Below, piece after piece: positions 37,877 through 46,412 of a stretch of DNA of 64,000 nucleotides (positions are counted from its first letter, which is position 1; each line of letters opens with the position of its first letter). This DNA comes from Rhizobiaceae bacterium (lineage in GTDB: Bacteria; Pseudomonadota; Alphaproteobacteria; Rhizobiales; Rhizobiaceae). Location of the stretch: positions 113,818 through 177,817 of the forward strand of contig JARGOF010000006.1 in assembly GCA_029212415.1 (NCBI GenBank), read 5' to 3'. A program made the position numbers and the translations under genes. Below the pieces are notes generated by a model. It worked only from the letters and a program-made list of their open reading frames with translations, was not told the DNA's origin and did not search any database.

Positions 37877-39184
37877 CTATTCCTTTTTGGGAGACAGGTC
37901 GCCCAGCAGTTTTTTCATCTCGTCTTCGAGTGAGGCTGACTGCGCGCGCCCATCAGGGCCGTTGACCGCTTCCGCTGCAGCTTCGCTCTCGGCGATTTCC
38001 GGGGCATCCTTTTCTGAACGGTTGATTTCCGCTTCCAAAACCTTGTCGAAATCGGCAATCAGTTCTGCTGGGCTGTCCTTTCTGGGCACCGGTTCACCCT
38101 GCGGTATCGGTTCAGCTTGTGCTGAGGGATTCGGCATCAGGGGTTCGTCGACGGAGGACGGGTTCTGATGGCTGGCCGGTCCCACTGTCGGAGCAACAAA
38201 TGACGCAGCATTTTCCGTCGTTTTCTGTTGTTCGGCCACCATTGCCAACCATGGATCGGACTCAGACCCGCCGTTTGTCGATTCGGTATTCTGGCCAGAC
38301 TCGGAAGCAATCACATCCGGCGCCGCATCGAAGGCTTCTTCGAATTCGGCCGTCAGGTCGTTTTGCGTGTGGCGTGTGGCTGGTGCAGCGGGCACAGGGC
38401 CTGCTGCGGCCGCATTCCCGGTTCTGACTGATGCAATCTCGCTGATGATGTCCGCACCCCCATCTGCAGCCTGTGAAGGCGGTGATGCAGATACTGTGCC
38501 GCTTGCCGTTGCTGCAGCTGCGACAGCCGCCAATTGTGGTGCTGAGACAACCTGCGGTTTTTGGACTGGCGCTGGCTGTTGCGCAGCAGGCCCACGGCTT
38601 ACAGCCGACATCGTTGCTGTTTCGGGAGATCGGGGTTCTGGTGTTGCAGGTTCCGGCGTTTTAGGTTCTGGCGCTTTGGGTTCCGGTTTTTTTGGTTCTG
38701 GCGATTTGGAATCTTGGGATTTGGGAATTTCCAGAGGCTCCATCACGATTGCTTTGGTTGCCGGTGCGGCCTGCTGTTCTGCCTGCTGTTCTGGCGGCTG
38801 CTCTGTCTGCTGGGTCTTGGGTTGCGGCCTTGGTTTGCCCGGGCGTGCAATTGCCTTTGGATTGGGCTGTTTGGTGCCGTCAGATTGCGGGGCTTTGGAT
38901 CTGTGTATGCCGCCCTCGACAACAACATCGGTTGGGCCACCGATCAAAATCAAATGTTCCACATTGTCGCGGCGAACCAGGACGAGACGCCGCCGGGAAT
39001 CGACCGCAGCGGCATCCAGAACAGCCAGACGGGGTTGTCGGTTTGACCCGCCACGCATGAACGCCATGTGTCCGCGCCGGTTCAGGAACCAGAAGAGCAG
39101 CACAAGCACAACGACAATAGCTGCGCCAATTCCAAGTATTGAAACCCAGGTCATTCCGCCCTCACTCAAAATCGTGTCATTCAT
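37877..39184 (-). CDS. FliO-like membrane protein with long disordered tail
   Basis: About 435 residues. One membrane helix near the N-terminus (VSILGIGAAIVVVLVLLFWFL) is followed by a compact domain resembling FliO/MopB (RRRLVLVRRDNVEHLILIGGPTDVVVEGGI), which assists assembly of the flagellar export gate. The remaining 300 residues are low-complexity Pro/Glu/Ala/Gln sequence, including a run of KxPEPK-type repeats, ending in a short acidic helix (LEDEMKKLLGDLSPKKE). The frame extends to 39442, but the ATG at 39184 fits the family start. No other flagellar gene lies in the window, so a non-flagellar role is possible. Confidence 0.75.
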   Translation of the reverse strand: MNDTILSEGGMTWVSILGIGAAIVVVLVLLFWFLNRRGHMAFMRGGSNRQPRLAVLDAAAVDSRRRLVLVRRDNVEHLILIGGPTDVVVEGGIHRSKAPQSDGTKQPNPKAIARPGKPRPQPKTQQTEQPPEQQAEQQAAPATKAIVMEPLEIPKSQDSKSPEPKKPEPKAPEPKTPEPATPEPRSPETATMSAVSRGPAAQQPAPVQKPQVVSAPQLAAVAAAATASGTVSASPPSQAADGGADIISEIASVRTGNAAAAGPVPAAPATRHTQNDLTAEFEEAFDAAPDVIASESGQNTESTNGGSESDPWLAMVAEQQKTTENAASFVAPTVGPASHQNPSSVDEPLMPNPSAQAEPIPQGEPVPRKDSPAELIADFDKVLEAEINRSEKDAPEIAESEAAAEAVNGPDGRAQSASLEDEMKKLLGDLSPKKE

Positions 39185-39543
39185 GAAACAGTGTCCTGAA
39201 TTCTCTTCCCAAGGCTGATATTGCGACAACAGCAGCCAAGAGCAAAGGTAAAGGGCGATCTGAGACCATGCAAGCAGGAGACAGGCCAAATTTTGTATAA
39301 AGCACAGCTTCAATATGTTGATGGCCAGTATAATGGTGCTGGAATGCCGGATATTGCCGCTGCCGGTATCTGGCCTGCGTTCCGTGTTGGGCCATTGGAG
39401 TGAACCATTGCGAATCACCTGAAGGCTCAACCGCCTGTGCACAGTGCTCCGGCAATTGCGTCTTCCCCCTGTTCATGTCGGCTGGAATGTGGTCAAAACA
39501 TGGTTTTGTAAGTCGAGGGAATCATACTCGCTTCTAGAGGGAC

Positions 39544-42171
39544 ATGATGGCGCGTGAGAACCAGTCGGGGAACTACCCGACACCAATCATTGACCGGCAC
39601 TCAAGACCCGGAACCGTCATTCGCCTGATTGTGCTTGCCGTTGTACTTGTCTGTTCTGCTGCAGTATTTGTATTCATGGACGGGCGGCTGAACACCAATT
39701 TCGGTCTTGGTCTGCTGGGCATCCTTGCGATGATCGGTATTTTTTACCTGGTTTCAACCTTTATCGGTTTCGTGCAGGTCATGCCGCGCGCTGGTGGCGA
39801 TGTTCTTTCCAGAGTCTATATCGACGGGCATCCTGAAGGTACCGTTATCACCGACAAGAAGGGGCGGGTGGTCTACGCCAACCGGGCCTATGCAGCATTG
39901 ACCGGGGCCGCGCATTCCGATGACGTTCTGTCGATCGAAGCGATCATGTCCCATGACAATCAGGCTGCGGAAGCGGTTTACAGACTGACCAATCAGGTTC
40001 GTGAAGGCAAAGAAGGGCAGGAGGAATTCCGTCTGCTCAAAGGACTTGGTGAAGCGGCGGATCAGGTCGTCGTGCCGCGCTGGTATAGGTTGCGTGTGCG
40101 CCTTCTCGACCTTGGAGCCACAGGTGAAAAACTCTTTGCCTGGCAATTGTCCGACATTTCATCGGAACGTGAAATGCAGGAGCAGTTTTTCCGGGATTTG
40201 CAGCATGCCATAGACTATCTGGACCATGCACCGGCCGGGTTCATGTCGACCGGACAAAATGGCGAAGTGGTCTATATCAATGCGACATTGGCGGATTGGA
40301 TAGGCTTGGATCTGACGCAATTTACGCCTGGTTCCATTGCGCTCGGAAATCTGATTGCCGGAGAGGGCATGGCGCTGATCGATTCAGTGCAGGCGGCACC
40401 CGGCCTGGATCGCACCGCAACGCTCGATCTCGATATGCTGCGCCGTGATGGAAAGAGCCTGCCGGTTACGCTGGTGCATCGCGTCAGCGCCACACGTGAT
40501 GGCGCGCCTGGTGAAAGTCGTACCATCGTGCTCTTGCGAACTGGTGAGGGCAATTCTCCAGGAGAAGCAACCGCAGCCGAAATGCGGTTTACGCGCTTTT
40601 TCAACAATTCTCCCATGGCCATTGCATCGGTTGACAGCAGCGGCAAGATACAACGCACCAACGCACCGTTCCTGAGGATGTTCTCAGCGGCCGTCACACG
40701 TGATGATCTGGAAAAGGGCACCCGGTTTGAAACTGTCGTGCATGAGGCCGACCGCAAGCTGTTTGCCATCGCCCTGGATGCCGCATTTCAGGGGCAGGCC
40801 GAGATTGCGCCGGTCGATACCAGGCATGCGGATAATGACGAACGGTTCTTCCGCTTCTTCATCACGGCCGTTCTGGATGGCGGTGACAGCAGCGAAGCTG
40901 CCATTGTCTATGCCGTAGAGACCACGGAACAAAAGGCGCTGGAAGCCCAGATGGCGCAGACGCAAAAAATGAACGCCGTTGGCACGCTTGCTGGTGGCAT
41001 CGCGCATGACTTCAACAATGTTCTGACTGCCATTCTGCTCTCTGCAGATCATTTGCTTTTGTCTCTGCGTCCGTCCGACACCAGTTTCGCCGATCTGATG
41101 GAAATCAAGCGCAATGCCAATCGCGCTGCGGTTCTGGTGCGGCAATTGCTGGCATTCTCACGCAAGCAGACCATGCGTCCTGCAGTGCTTTCAATGACCG
41201 ATGTGATCGGTGATTTGCGTATGCTTGTGGATCGGCTGACAGGCACGAATGTCAAGCTTGAGCTGGAATTCGGCAGGGATCTTTGGCCTGTCAAAACGGA
41301 TCTGGGGCAATTCGAGCAGGTAATTATCAATCTGGCAGTCAATGCGCGTGATGCGATGCCCAAGGGCGGAACCATCAAGATCAGCACGGCAAACGTTGAA
41401 AGCAAGGATGTCGAAGCCTTGAACAACCGCGGAATGGTTGACGGGGATTATGTGATGATCGCTGTCAGTGATGGTGGCACCGGCATGTCGCCTGACCTGA
41501 TGGAACAGATATTCGAACCGTTCTTCACCACAAAGGACGTTGGCAAGGGCACTGGCCTTGGGCTTTCCATGGTATATGGAATCATCAAGCAGTCCGGTGG
41601 TTATATCTATCCGGATTCGGAAGTCGGCAAGGGAACGACGTTCCGTATTTACCTTCCCCGTTTTGTTGAAGATCCGGAGGATTTGCAACCGCTCCTGGAG
41701 GCGGATGCCTCGGCTGCCGCATCCGCTGAAAGTGCAGAACTTGCAAAGGCCTCTGGTACATACAAGGGTGACATGCAGGCACCGGATCATACGGATCTGA
41801 CCGGTTCAGCAACCGTCCTGTTGGTTGAGGATGAGGAAGCGGTGCGGCGTGGCGGGAAACGCATGCTGGAGACACGAGGCTATACGGTTCACGAAGCGGC
41901 TTCGGGACTGGAGGCTCTGGATATCATCAAGGAATTGGGTGGTGATATCGATATCGTCGTTTCTGACGTGGTGATGCCTGAAATGGACGGTCCCTCCCTG
42001 TTGCGTGAAGTGCGCAAGGAATACCCGGATCTGAAATTTGTTTTCGTGTCCGGTTATGCGGAGGATGCCTTTGCCAAAAACCTGCCGGAAAATGCGCAAT
42101 TCGGGTTCCTACCCAAGCCCTTTTCGCTCAAGCAGCTGGCCACGGTTGTCAAGGAAGTTATTGAAAGTTAA
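39544..42171 (+). CDS. cckA: Cell-cycle hybrid histidine kinase CckA
   Basis: An 875-residue membrane kinase that, through ChpT, controls the master regulator CtrA in alphaproteobacteria. Two N-terminal membrane helices (about 22-46 and 52-76) precede several PAS-type domains (about 95-460). The H-box is GGIAHDFNNVLTAIL (about residue 485), and the ATPase part has NLAVNARDAMPKGG and GTGLGLSMVYGI. The C-terminal receiver carries the phospho-acceptor Asp in VVSDVVMPEMDGP (about residue 807) and a Lys in LPKPFS. It starts ATGATG; both codons are possible. It is divergent from the FliO-like gene. Confidence 0.93.
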   Translation: MMARENQSGNYPTPIIDRHSRPGTVIRLIVLAVVLVCSAAVFVFMDGRLNTNFGLGLLGILAMIGIFYLVSTFIGFVQVMPRAGGDVLSRVYIDGHPEGTVITDKKGRVVYANRAYAALTGAAHSDDVLSIEAIMSHDNQAAEAVYRLTNQVREGKEGQEEFRLLKGLGEAADQVVVPRWYRLRVRLLDLGATGEKLFAWQLSDISSEREMQEQFFRDLQHAIDYLDHAPAGFMSTGQNGEVVYINATLADWIGLDLTQFTPGSIALGNLIAGEGMALIDSVQAAPGLDRTATLDLDMLRRDGKSLPVTLVHRVSATRDGAPGESRTIVLLRTGEGNSPGEATAAEMRFTRFFNNSPMAIASVDSSGKIQRTNAPFLRMFSAAVTRDDLEKGTRFETVVHEADRKLFAIALDAAFQGQAEIAPVDTRHADNDERFFRFFITAVLDGGDSSEAAIVYAVETTEQKALEAQMAQTQKMNAVGTLAGGIAHDFNNVLTAILLSADHLLLSLRPSDTSFADLMEIKRNANRAAVLVRQLLAFSRKQTMRPAVLSMTDVIGDLRMLVDRLTGTNVKLELEFGRDLWPVKTDLGQFEQVIINLAVNARDAMPKGGTIKISTANVESKDVEALNNRGMVDGDYVMIAVSDGGTGMSPDLMEQIFEPFFTTKDVGKGTGLGLSMVYGIIKQSGGYIYPDSEVGKGTTFRIYLPRFVEDPEDLQPLLEADASAAASAESAELAKASGTYKGDMQAPDHTDLTGSATVLLVEDEEAVRRGGKRMLETRGYTVHEAASGLEALDIIKELGGDIDIVVSDVVMPEMDGPSLLREVRKEYPDLKFVFVSGYAEDAFAKNLPENAQFGFLPKPFSLKQLATVVKEVIES

Positions 42172-42191
42172 TGTAAATTTTAGGCATTAAC
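42167..42191. repeat. Inverted repeat spanning the cckA stop codon
   Basis: GTTAATG and CATTAAC are perfect inverted arms separated by 11 bases; the first arm contains the TAA stop of cckA. The arms contain TTAA, the core of CtrA half-sites, but in the wrong arrangement for the usual direct repeat. It lies just upstream of the orphan luxR-type gene. Confidence 0.5.
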
Positions 42192-42214
42192 GGTGTTTTT
42201 AATGCAACTGCCAA

Positions 42215-43090
42215 TTGCTGGCACTGCCCAGCAATAATGGCCACAACAATCCCGTGAAAGCGTGCTCGTCTGGAGACACGCCACTATTGATCCATCGTTT
42301 ATGGCAGGTCGCTCTATTTCAAGACAGCCCGACGGTGCGCAATTTTCGGGTTGTTACGTTGCAGCAAACTCTTGATGCTATCAAAGCACTGCGCGATCTG
42401 TACGACGTCGAGCGCAGTCTCGAAAAGACCTGCGCGCAATTTGGTTTTGAGTATTTCTCGATCATTTCTCTGGAGCCTCTGATGCGCACCAGATTGAAAT
42501 TGCCCGCGTCAAACCCGGCAATGACCCATGTTTTGGCATCCAACTTTCCCGATGCAATCGAGCAAGTCTGTGAACTGGACGTTTCACAGGCAAGCGGACC
42601 GGTTTTTGCAGCGCTTCACCAATCGTCCGCGCCCTTGATGGTCAGGCTCAGCGCTGATGCTGGAGGAAACGCGGCGCCTTTGCGTGATGTGAAGCGCGAC
42701 ATCGATCCGGCAAACTGGCTTGGACAGACAAATGTGCTTTTTCCGCTGCTGGGGACGCAAAATGATCGGTGTGTTGTGGGATTTCATGGCAAGGGACTCT
42801 TGCCGAATGCATCGCATTTTGCAGAACTGGCACTGCTGGCGTCAGGTCTGTTTGCTCGGTTTTGTGAACTTGGCAAGGTCGAACGGATCGATTTACCGGT
42901 CCTTAGCGAACGGGAAGTGGAGTGCCTGCGTTGGACATCCGCAGGCAAAACCAGCCATGAAATGGCTCTCATTCTGCAGATATCGGAGCATACAGTTAAT
43001 CACTACATCACGCTGGCCTGCCGAAAGCTCAACACTGTCAACCGCATTCAGGCCGTGGCCCTTGCCATTCGGCTGAAAATCATAAAATGA
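42215..43090 (+). CDS. Orphan LuxR-type transcriptional regulator
   Basis: Up to 291 residues, with a C-terminal LuxR helix-turn-helix (LSEREVECLRWTSAGKTSHEMALI, then ISEHTVNHYITLACRKLNT) and an N-terminal region in the place of an autoinducer-binding domain. Key acyl-homoserine-lactone contacts are not recognisable: there is no DP pair and no PxxW motif. A different ligand or none is therefore likely. No luxI is adjacent. The true start is uncertain; a GTG near 42332, just before RNFRVVTLQQTLDAI, would remove a poorly conserved leader. It lies 44 bases after cckA on the same strand. Confidence 0.82.
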   Translation: MLALPSNNGHNNPVKACSSGDTPLLIHRLWQVALFQDSPTVRNFRVVTLQQTLDAIKALRDLYDVERSLEKTCAQFGFEYFSIISLEPLMRTRLKLPASNPAMTHVLASNFPDAIEQVCELDVSQASGPVFAALHQSSAPLMVRLSADAGGNAAPLRDVKRDIDPANWLGQTNVLFPLLGTQNDRCVVGFHGKGLLPNASHFAELALLASGLFARFCELGKVERIDLPVLSEREVECLRWTSAGKTSHEMALILQISEHTVNHYITLACRKLNTVNRIQAVALAIRLKIIK

Positions 43091-43341
43091 AATCGGCAGG
43101 CACGAAAGCACGCGAGATCTGGTCTGCTGGCTGAACCTGCCTATTGGTGATAAAAGTTCGTTGAAAGAATCAAATTGCAGGCAGAAGGGTGGTTTGCATG
43201 GCCCTATGTCGCAGGATAGATGACAATTGAACGTCATTGACGGGCAGAGTCGGTCAACGGACAGAATGAACACAAAGCCGCCGTATTGTTGCTGTTCAAG
43301 GCAAATTGGCACTCAATAATCAACTGGGACGGGAAAGCCGG

Positions 43342-43995
43342 ATGTACCAAAAAATTGCAATTTCATTGTTCGCTGGCATTTTTCTGTCATCGTGTATGAC
43401 AACGGATCCCTATACAGGACAGCAGCGTGTTTCAAACACGGCAGGTGGCGCGGCACTGGGTGCTGCTGCTGGTGCAGGGCTTGGCCTGCTGGCTGGTGGC
43501 AATGACCGTCGCAACGCGCTGGTTGGTGCTGGCATCGGTCTGCTGGCCGGTGGTGCGATTGGCAATTACATGGACCGTCAGGAAGCCGAACTGCGGGCGC
43601 AACTGCAAGGCACAGGCATCTCTGTGACGCGTAATGGCAACAATCTCGTGTTGAACATGCCATCCAATATTACCTTTGCACTGAACCAGGCGCAGATTGA
43701 TCCGGGTTTCTATGCAACGTTGAATTCAGTCGGCATCGTGCTGTCGAAATACAATCAGACACTCGTTGATGTTTACGGATTCACAGATTCGACCGGGTCG
43801 GATCAATACAATCTCAATCTGTCCCAACAGCGGGCCCAGTCGGTATCATCATATCTGAGTGGCCAGGGTATCGATCCTCGCCGCATGTATGTCACAGGAT
43901 TTGGTGAAGCGCGGCCGATCGCCAGCAATGCGACCGAAGCCGGGCGCGCCCAGAACCGTCGTGTGGAAATCCAGATCGTTCCGCTCAGCCAGTAA
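43342..43995 (+). CDS. OmpA-family lipoprotein with glycine-zipper segment
   Basis: A 217-residue outer-membrane lipoprotein. The signal peptide ends in the lipobox LSSC (Cys at about 17). A glycine-zipper region follows (GGAALGAAAGAGLGLLAGG, then GAGIGLLAGGAIGNYM). The C-terminal OmpA-like domain (about 100-215) carries the peptidoglycan-binding pattern VYGFTDSTGSDQYNLNLSQQRAQSV and NRRVEIQI. It tethers the outer membrane to the wall and resembles the YiaD/Pal group. The frame runs back to 43306, but the ATG at 43342 gives a proper signal peptide. Its last codons, AGC CAG TAA, begin an 18-bp tandem repeat. Confidence 0.92.
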   Translation: MYQKIAISLFAGIFLSSCMTTDPYTGQQRVSNTAGGAALGAAAGAGLGLLAGGNDRRNALVGAGIGLLAGGAIGNYMDRQEAELRAQLQGTGISVTRNGNNLVLNMPSNITFALNQAQIDPGFYATLNSVGIVLSKYNQTLVDVYGFTDSTGSDQYNLNLSQQRAQSVSSYLSGQGIDPRRMYVTGFGEARPIASNATEAGRAQNRRVEIQIVPLSQ

Positions 43996-44058
43996 GCTTT
44001 GCGTAGCCAGTAAGCTTTGCGCAGCCAGTATGCTTTGCGCAGCCAGTAAACCTTGCGC
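43987..44058 (+). repeat. Four tandem 18-bp repeats starting at the OmpA stop codon
   Basis: The unit AGCCAGTAAGCTTTGCGC occurs four times, with copies at 43987, 44005, 44023 and 44041. The first copy supplies the last two codons and the TAA stop of the OmpA-type gene. Because 18 is a multiple of three, copies 2 and 4 place the same Ser-Gln-stop in the same frame; copy 3 has TAT in place of TAA. Confidence 0.9.
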
Positions 44059-44076
44059 AGAATGAACAATTTGAAA

Positions 44077-44105
44077 GGCGTTGCCCGAAAGGCAGCGCCT
44101 TTTCT
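44077..44105 (+). terminator. Intrinsic terminator after the OmpA-type gene
   Basis: GGCGTTGCC and GGCAGCGCC form a 9-bp stem with one imperfect pair around CGAAA, followed directly by TTTTCT. It ends the plus-strand gene just before the convergent psuG. Confidence 0.75.
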
Positions 44106-44108
44106 GAT

Positions 44109-45029
44109 TCAGTCTGACAATGCGCAGGCAATGGCGGCTGCCAGATGGGCGTTGTTTTTGACAAGCGCAATATTTGTCACAAGGCTGGCGCCATCGGTGA
44201 TCGTCAGTATTTCCGACAGCAGGAATGGTGTGACCTGCTTGCCCGAGATGCCTTTGGATCTGGCCTTTTCCAATGCCTGGTTGATGTAGCCCTGCATTTG
44301 ACTGGCCGGTATCTCATCTGCGGCGGCGACAGGATTGGCGATTAACATGCCCCCACCAATATTCATCGCTGTGCGCATGTTCTGGAAATGGGCGATCTCC
44401 TGTGCCGTATCGAGGCGCAGGGGACTGGTCAGGCCGGATTTGCGCGACCAGAAGGCAGGCAATTCATCGCTGCGGTAGGTCACCACCGGAACGCCCTTGG
44501 TCTCGAGGACCTCCAGCGTTTTGGGGATGTCCAGAATGGCTTTCGCCCCGGCGCTGACCACGATTACCGGCGTGCGGGCCAGTTCTTCCAGATCAGCAGA
44601 AATATCAAAACTCTGTTCAGCTCCAAAGTGAACACCGCCAATGCCGCCGGTGGCAAAGACCCTGATTCCGGCCAGAGCGGCGGCGATCATCGTGGCTGCA
44701 ACAGTTGTCCCTCCGGTCCTTTTGGTGGCAATTGCAAAGGGCAGATCGGCCCGTGATACCTTCATGGCGTTCTGGCTATGCGAAAGCACCTCGAGCGCCT
44801 TCTTTTCAAGACCTATGTGCAAGCTGCCATCCAGAACGGCTATTGTGGCGGGTACTGCGCCTTGCGCGCGGATGATGTCTTCAACATCGTTGGCCATATC
44901 GAGATTGCCCGGCCAGGGCATGCCGTGTGTGATGATGGTCGATTCCAGGGCCACGACGGGGCGTCCAGCGTCGAGGGCTGCTTTGACTTCATTTGAATAG
45001 ATGAGAGGAAAGGAAGGTGTCTGGTTCAT
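44109..45029 (-). CDS. psuG: Pseudouridine-5'-phosphate glycosidase
   Basis: About 306 residues; splits pseudouridine 5'-phosphate into uracil and ribose 5-phosphate. Signatures include VALESTIITHGMPWPGNL near the N-terminus, TRSGGTT-like KRTGGTTVAATMIAA, FATGGIGGVH, and TYRSDELPAFW. The ATG at 45029 has AGGACG upstream; the frame runs back to 45065. It lies 32 bases after the kinase gene in the same direction and is the second enzyme of the pathway. Confidence 0.93.
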   Translation of the reverse strand: MNQTPSFPLIYSNEVKAALDAGRPVVALESTIITHGMPWPGNLDMANDVEDIIRAQGAVPATIAVLDGSLHIGLEKKALEVLSHSQNAMKVSRADLPFAIATKRTGGTTVAATMIAAALAGIRVFATGGIGGVHFGAEQSFDISADLEELARTPVIVVSAGAKAILDIPKTLEVLETKGVPVVTYRSDELPAFWSRKSGLTSPLRLDTAQEIAHFQNMRTAMNIGGGMLIANPVAAADEIPASQMQGYINQALEKARSKGISGKQVTPFLLSEILTITDGASLVTNIALVKNNAHLAAAIACALSD

Positions 45030-45061
45030 GGTCGTCCTGATGGGGCTGGTTTGTCGGGTGT

Positions 45062-46000
45062 TCATGACAGAAAAACGGCTTCGGGGACAAGCTCGAAAGC
45101 AGCGTGAAGTGTCTGGGCATTCAAATCCGGGGGGGAGGCGTGGGGTGATTGAACGGCAATGCGGGCTGCCGCAATGCCAAAGCGTACGGCATCACAAAAA
45201 TCGATTCCCTTGGCCATCGCATGCATGGTTGCAGCCGCAAGGGCATCGCCGGCACCTGTAACGTCGACGAGGGCCTCGATCTCGGGCGGCGATATTTCAA
45301 AGACCCTGTTTTCTTCAAAGCCCAATACCGGTTGTGCGCCGCGGGTAATCACCGCCCGCTTGATTCCCTGCGCTTTCAGCGCCTGCGGCCACAGATCGGA
45401 TGTGACGGTTTCACCGCAAACAGCCGCAGCTTCTGCCCGGTTCAGGAAAAGTGCGCTCAGATGTTCAAATGTGCCTGCAAGCCTGCCGACTTTTGCCGGT
45501 GAGATTGCAATGGCGGCAAGCGGTTTGTTTTCCCGCACTGCACGTTCACTGAGGGCCGACAGTGTATCTGCCGGCAGATTGGCGTCACACAGGATGGCGT
45601 CGCAATCCGCAATCGCCTGGCGGATCGACTTGCGCGACAACATACGGCGGGAAAAAAGATCATATAGTTCCATGTCGGCCACGGCGATCACCAGATCACC
45701 GCTATGCTCCAGAATGGCCGAATAGCTTGGCGTGGCGCGATCCAGAAAGACCTGCGCAAGATCGTTGATGCCGGCCGCTTCCGCGGCGTTTTCAACCAAC
45801 TGTCCGGTGGCATCGCCGCCTCGAACGCAGACCATGGTCACAAGATTGCCAAGGGCAGCAAGATTGCGGGCAGCATTGAAGCCGCCGCCACCAGGCTCGT
45901 CCTGCCATTTTCCGGGGTTGCTCGCACCGGCAATGGTCGTCCCGCTTATCCGAGCGCGTCTGTCGATGTGTGCGCCGCCAACAACAAGAAAACGTGTCAT
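45062..46000 (-). CDS. psuK: PfkB-family sugar kinase, probable pseudouridine kinase
   Basis: About 312 residues. It has the PfkB signatures: GGAHIDRRARI and DEPGGGGFNAARNLAALG at the N-terminus, and VDVTGAGDALAAATMHAMA with the catalytic Asp at the C-terminus. Alone it could be one of several nucleoside or sugar kinases; its place directly before psuG makes pseudouridine kinase the best call. The ATG at 46000 matches the family start; the frame extends to 46066. Confidence 0.87.
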   Translation of the reverse strand: MTRFLVVGGAHIDRRARISGTTIAGASNPGKWQDEPGGGGFNAARNLAALGNLVTMVCVRGGDATGQLVENAAEAAGINDLAQVFLDRATPSYSAILEHSGDLVIAVADMELYDLFSRRMLSRKSIRQAIADCDAILCDANLPADTLSALSERAVRENKPLAAIAISPAKVGRLAGTFEHLSALFLNRAEAAAVCGETVTSDLWPQALKAQGIKRAVITRGAQPVLGFEENRVFEISPPEIEALVDVTGAGDALAAATMHAMAKGIDFCDAVRFGIAAARIAVQSPHASPPDLNAQTLHAAFELVPEAVFLS

Positions 46001-46412
46001 GTATGCCGTGTCATATTGGGAGGCCTTTTCTGTCGGGGCTTGGCATGTTCCAATGAACCCAATCATGGCTTAAGCCAAGAACGGTGGTTTTACAATTTGG
46101 CTGCACTGCAAGGCAGGTGCGAAGCGGCTGAAGAACACATTTGAATGGCCGCCTGCAGGTCTGGCCTGATGTGCTCAAGCGCACAGAAGGCGAATCGCTT
46201 GGGCGAAGATTTTCGCTCTGTTTGCTGCTTGTGTGCTGTTCCTCCAGCTGCTGAGATAGATCACCCGCGGAAAACAAAAATAGAACACTCCATTAATTCC
46301 TCTTTTTATTCATATTCTTAGATGCCTATTGCATCTTTGGAACAAATAGAGTACAAACTTCGCAAGCGGCTTTCATTGCCTGCGGTGCCCATATAACCTA
46401 AAGGTGGACAAA
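46001..46412. promoter_or_regulatory. Divergent promoter region of psuK and recA
   Basis: This 412-bp gap separates two divergent genes and contains no gene that can be supported. The last 150 bases are AT-rich and hold the recA promoter, including the LexA-like site at 46340-46354. AAAGGTGG at 46400-46407 is the recA ribosome binding site. Confidence 0.5.
46340..46354 (+). promoter_or_regulatory. Near-consensus LexA (SOS) box upstream of recA
   Basis: GAAC-AAATAGA-GTAC matches the alphaproteobacterial SOS box GAAC-N7-GAAC with a single mismatch in the second half. It lies about 60 bp upstream of the recA start, the position expected for repression by LexA. Confidence 0.65.

Noticed and set aside
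43803-44069. Minus-strand frame with a repeated KAYWLR peptide
   Set aside because: It is the shadow of the 18-bp tandem repeat and the OmpA coding region.
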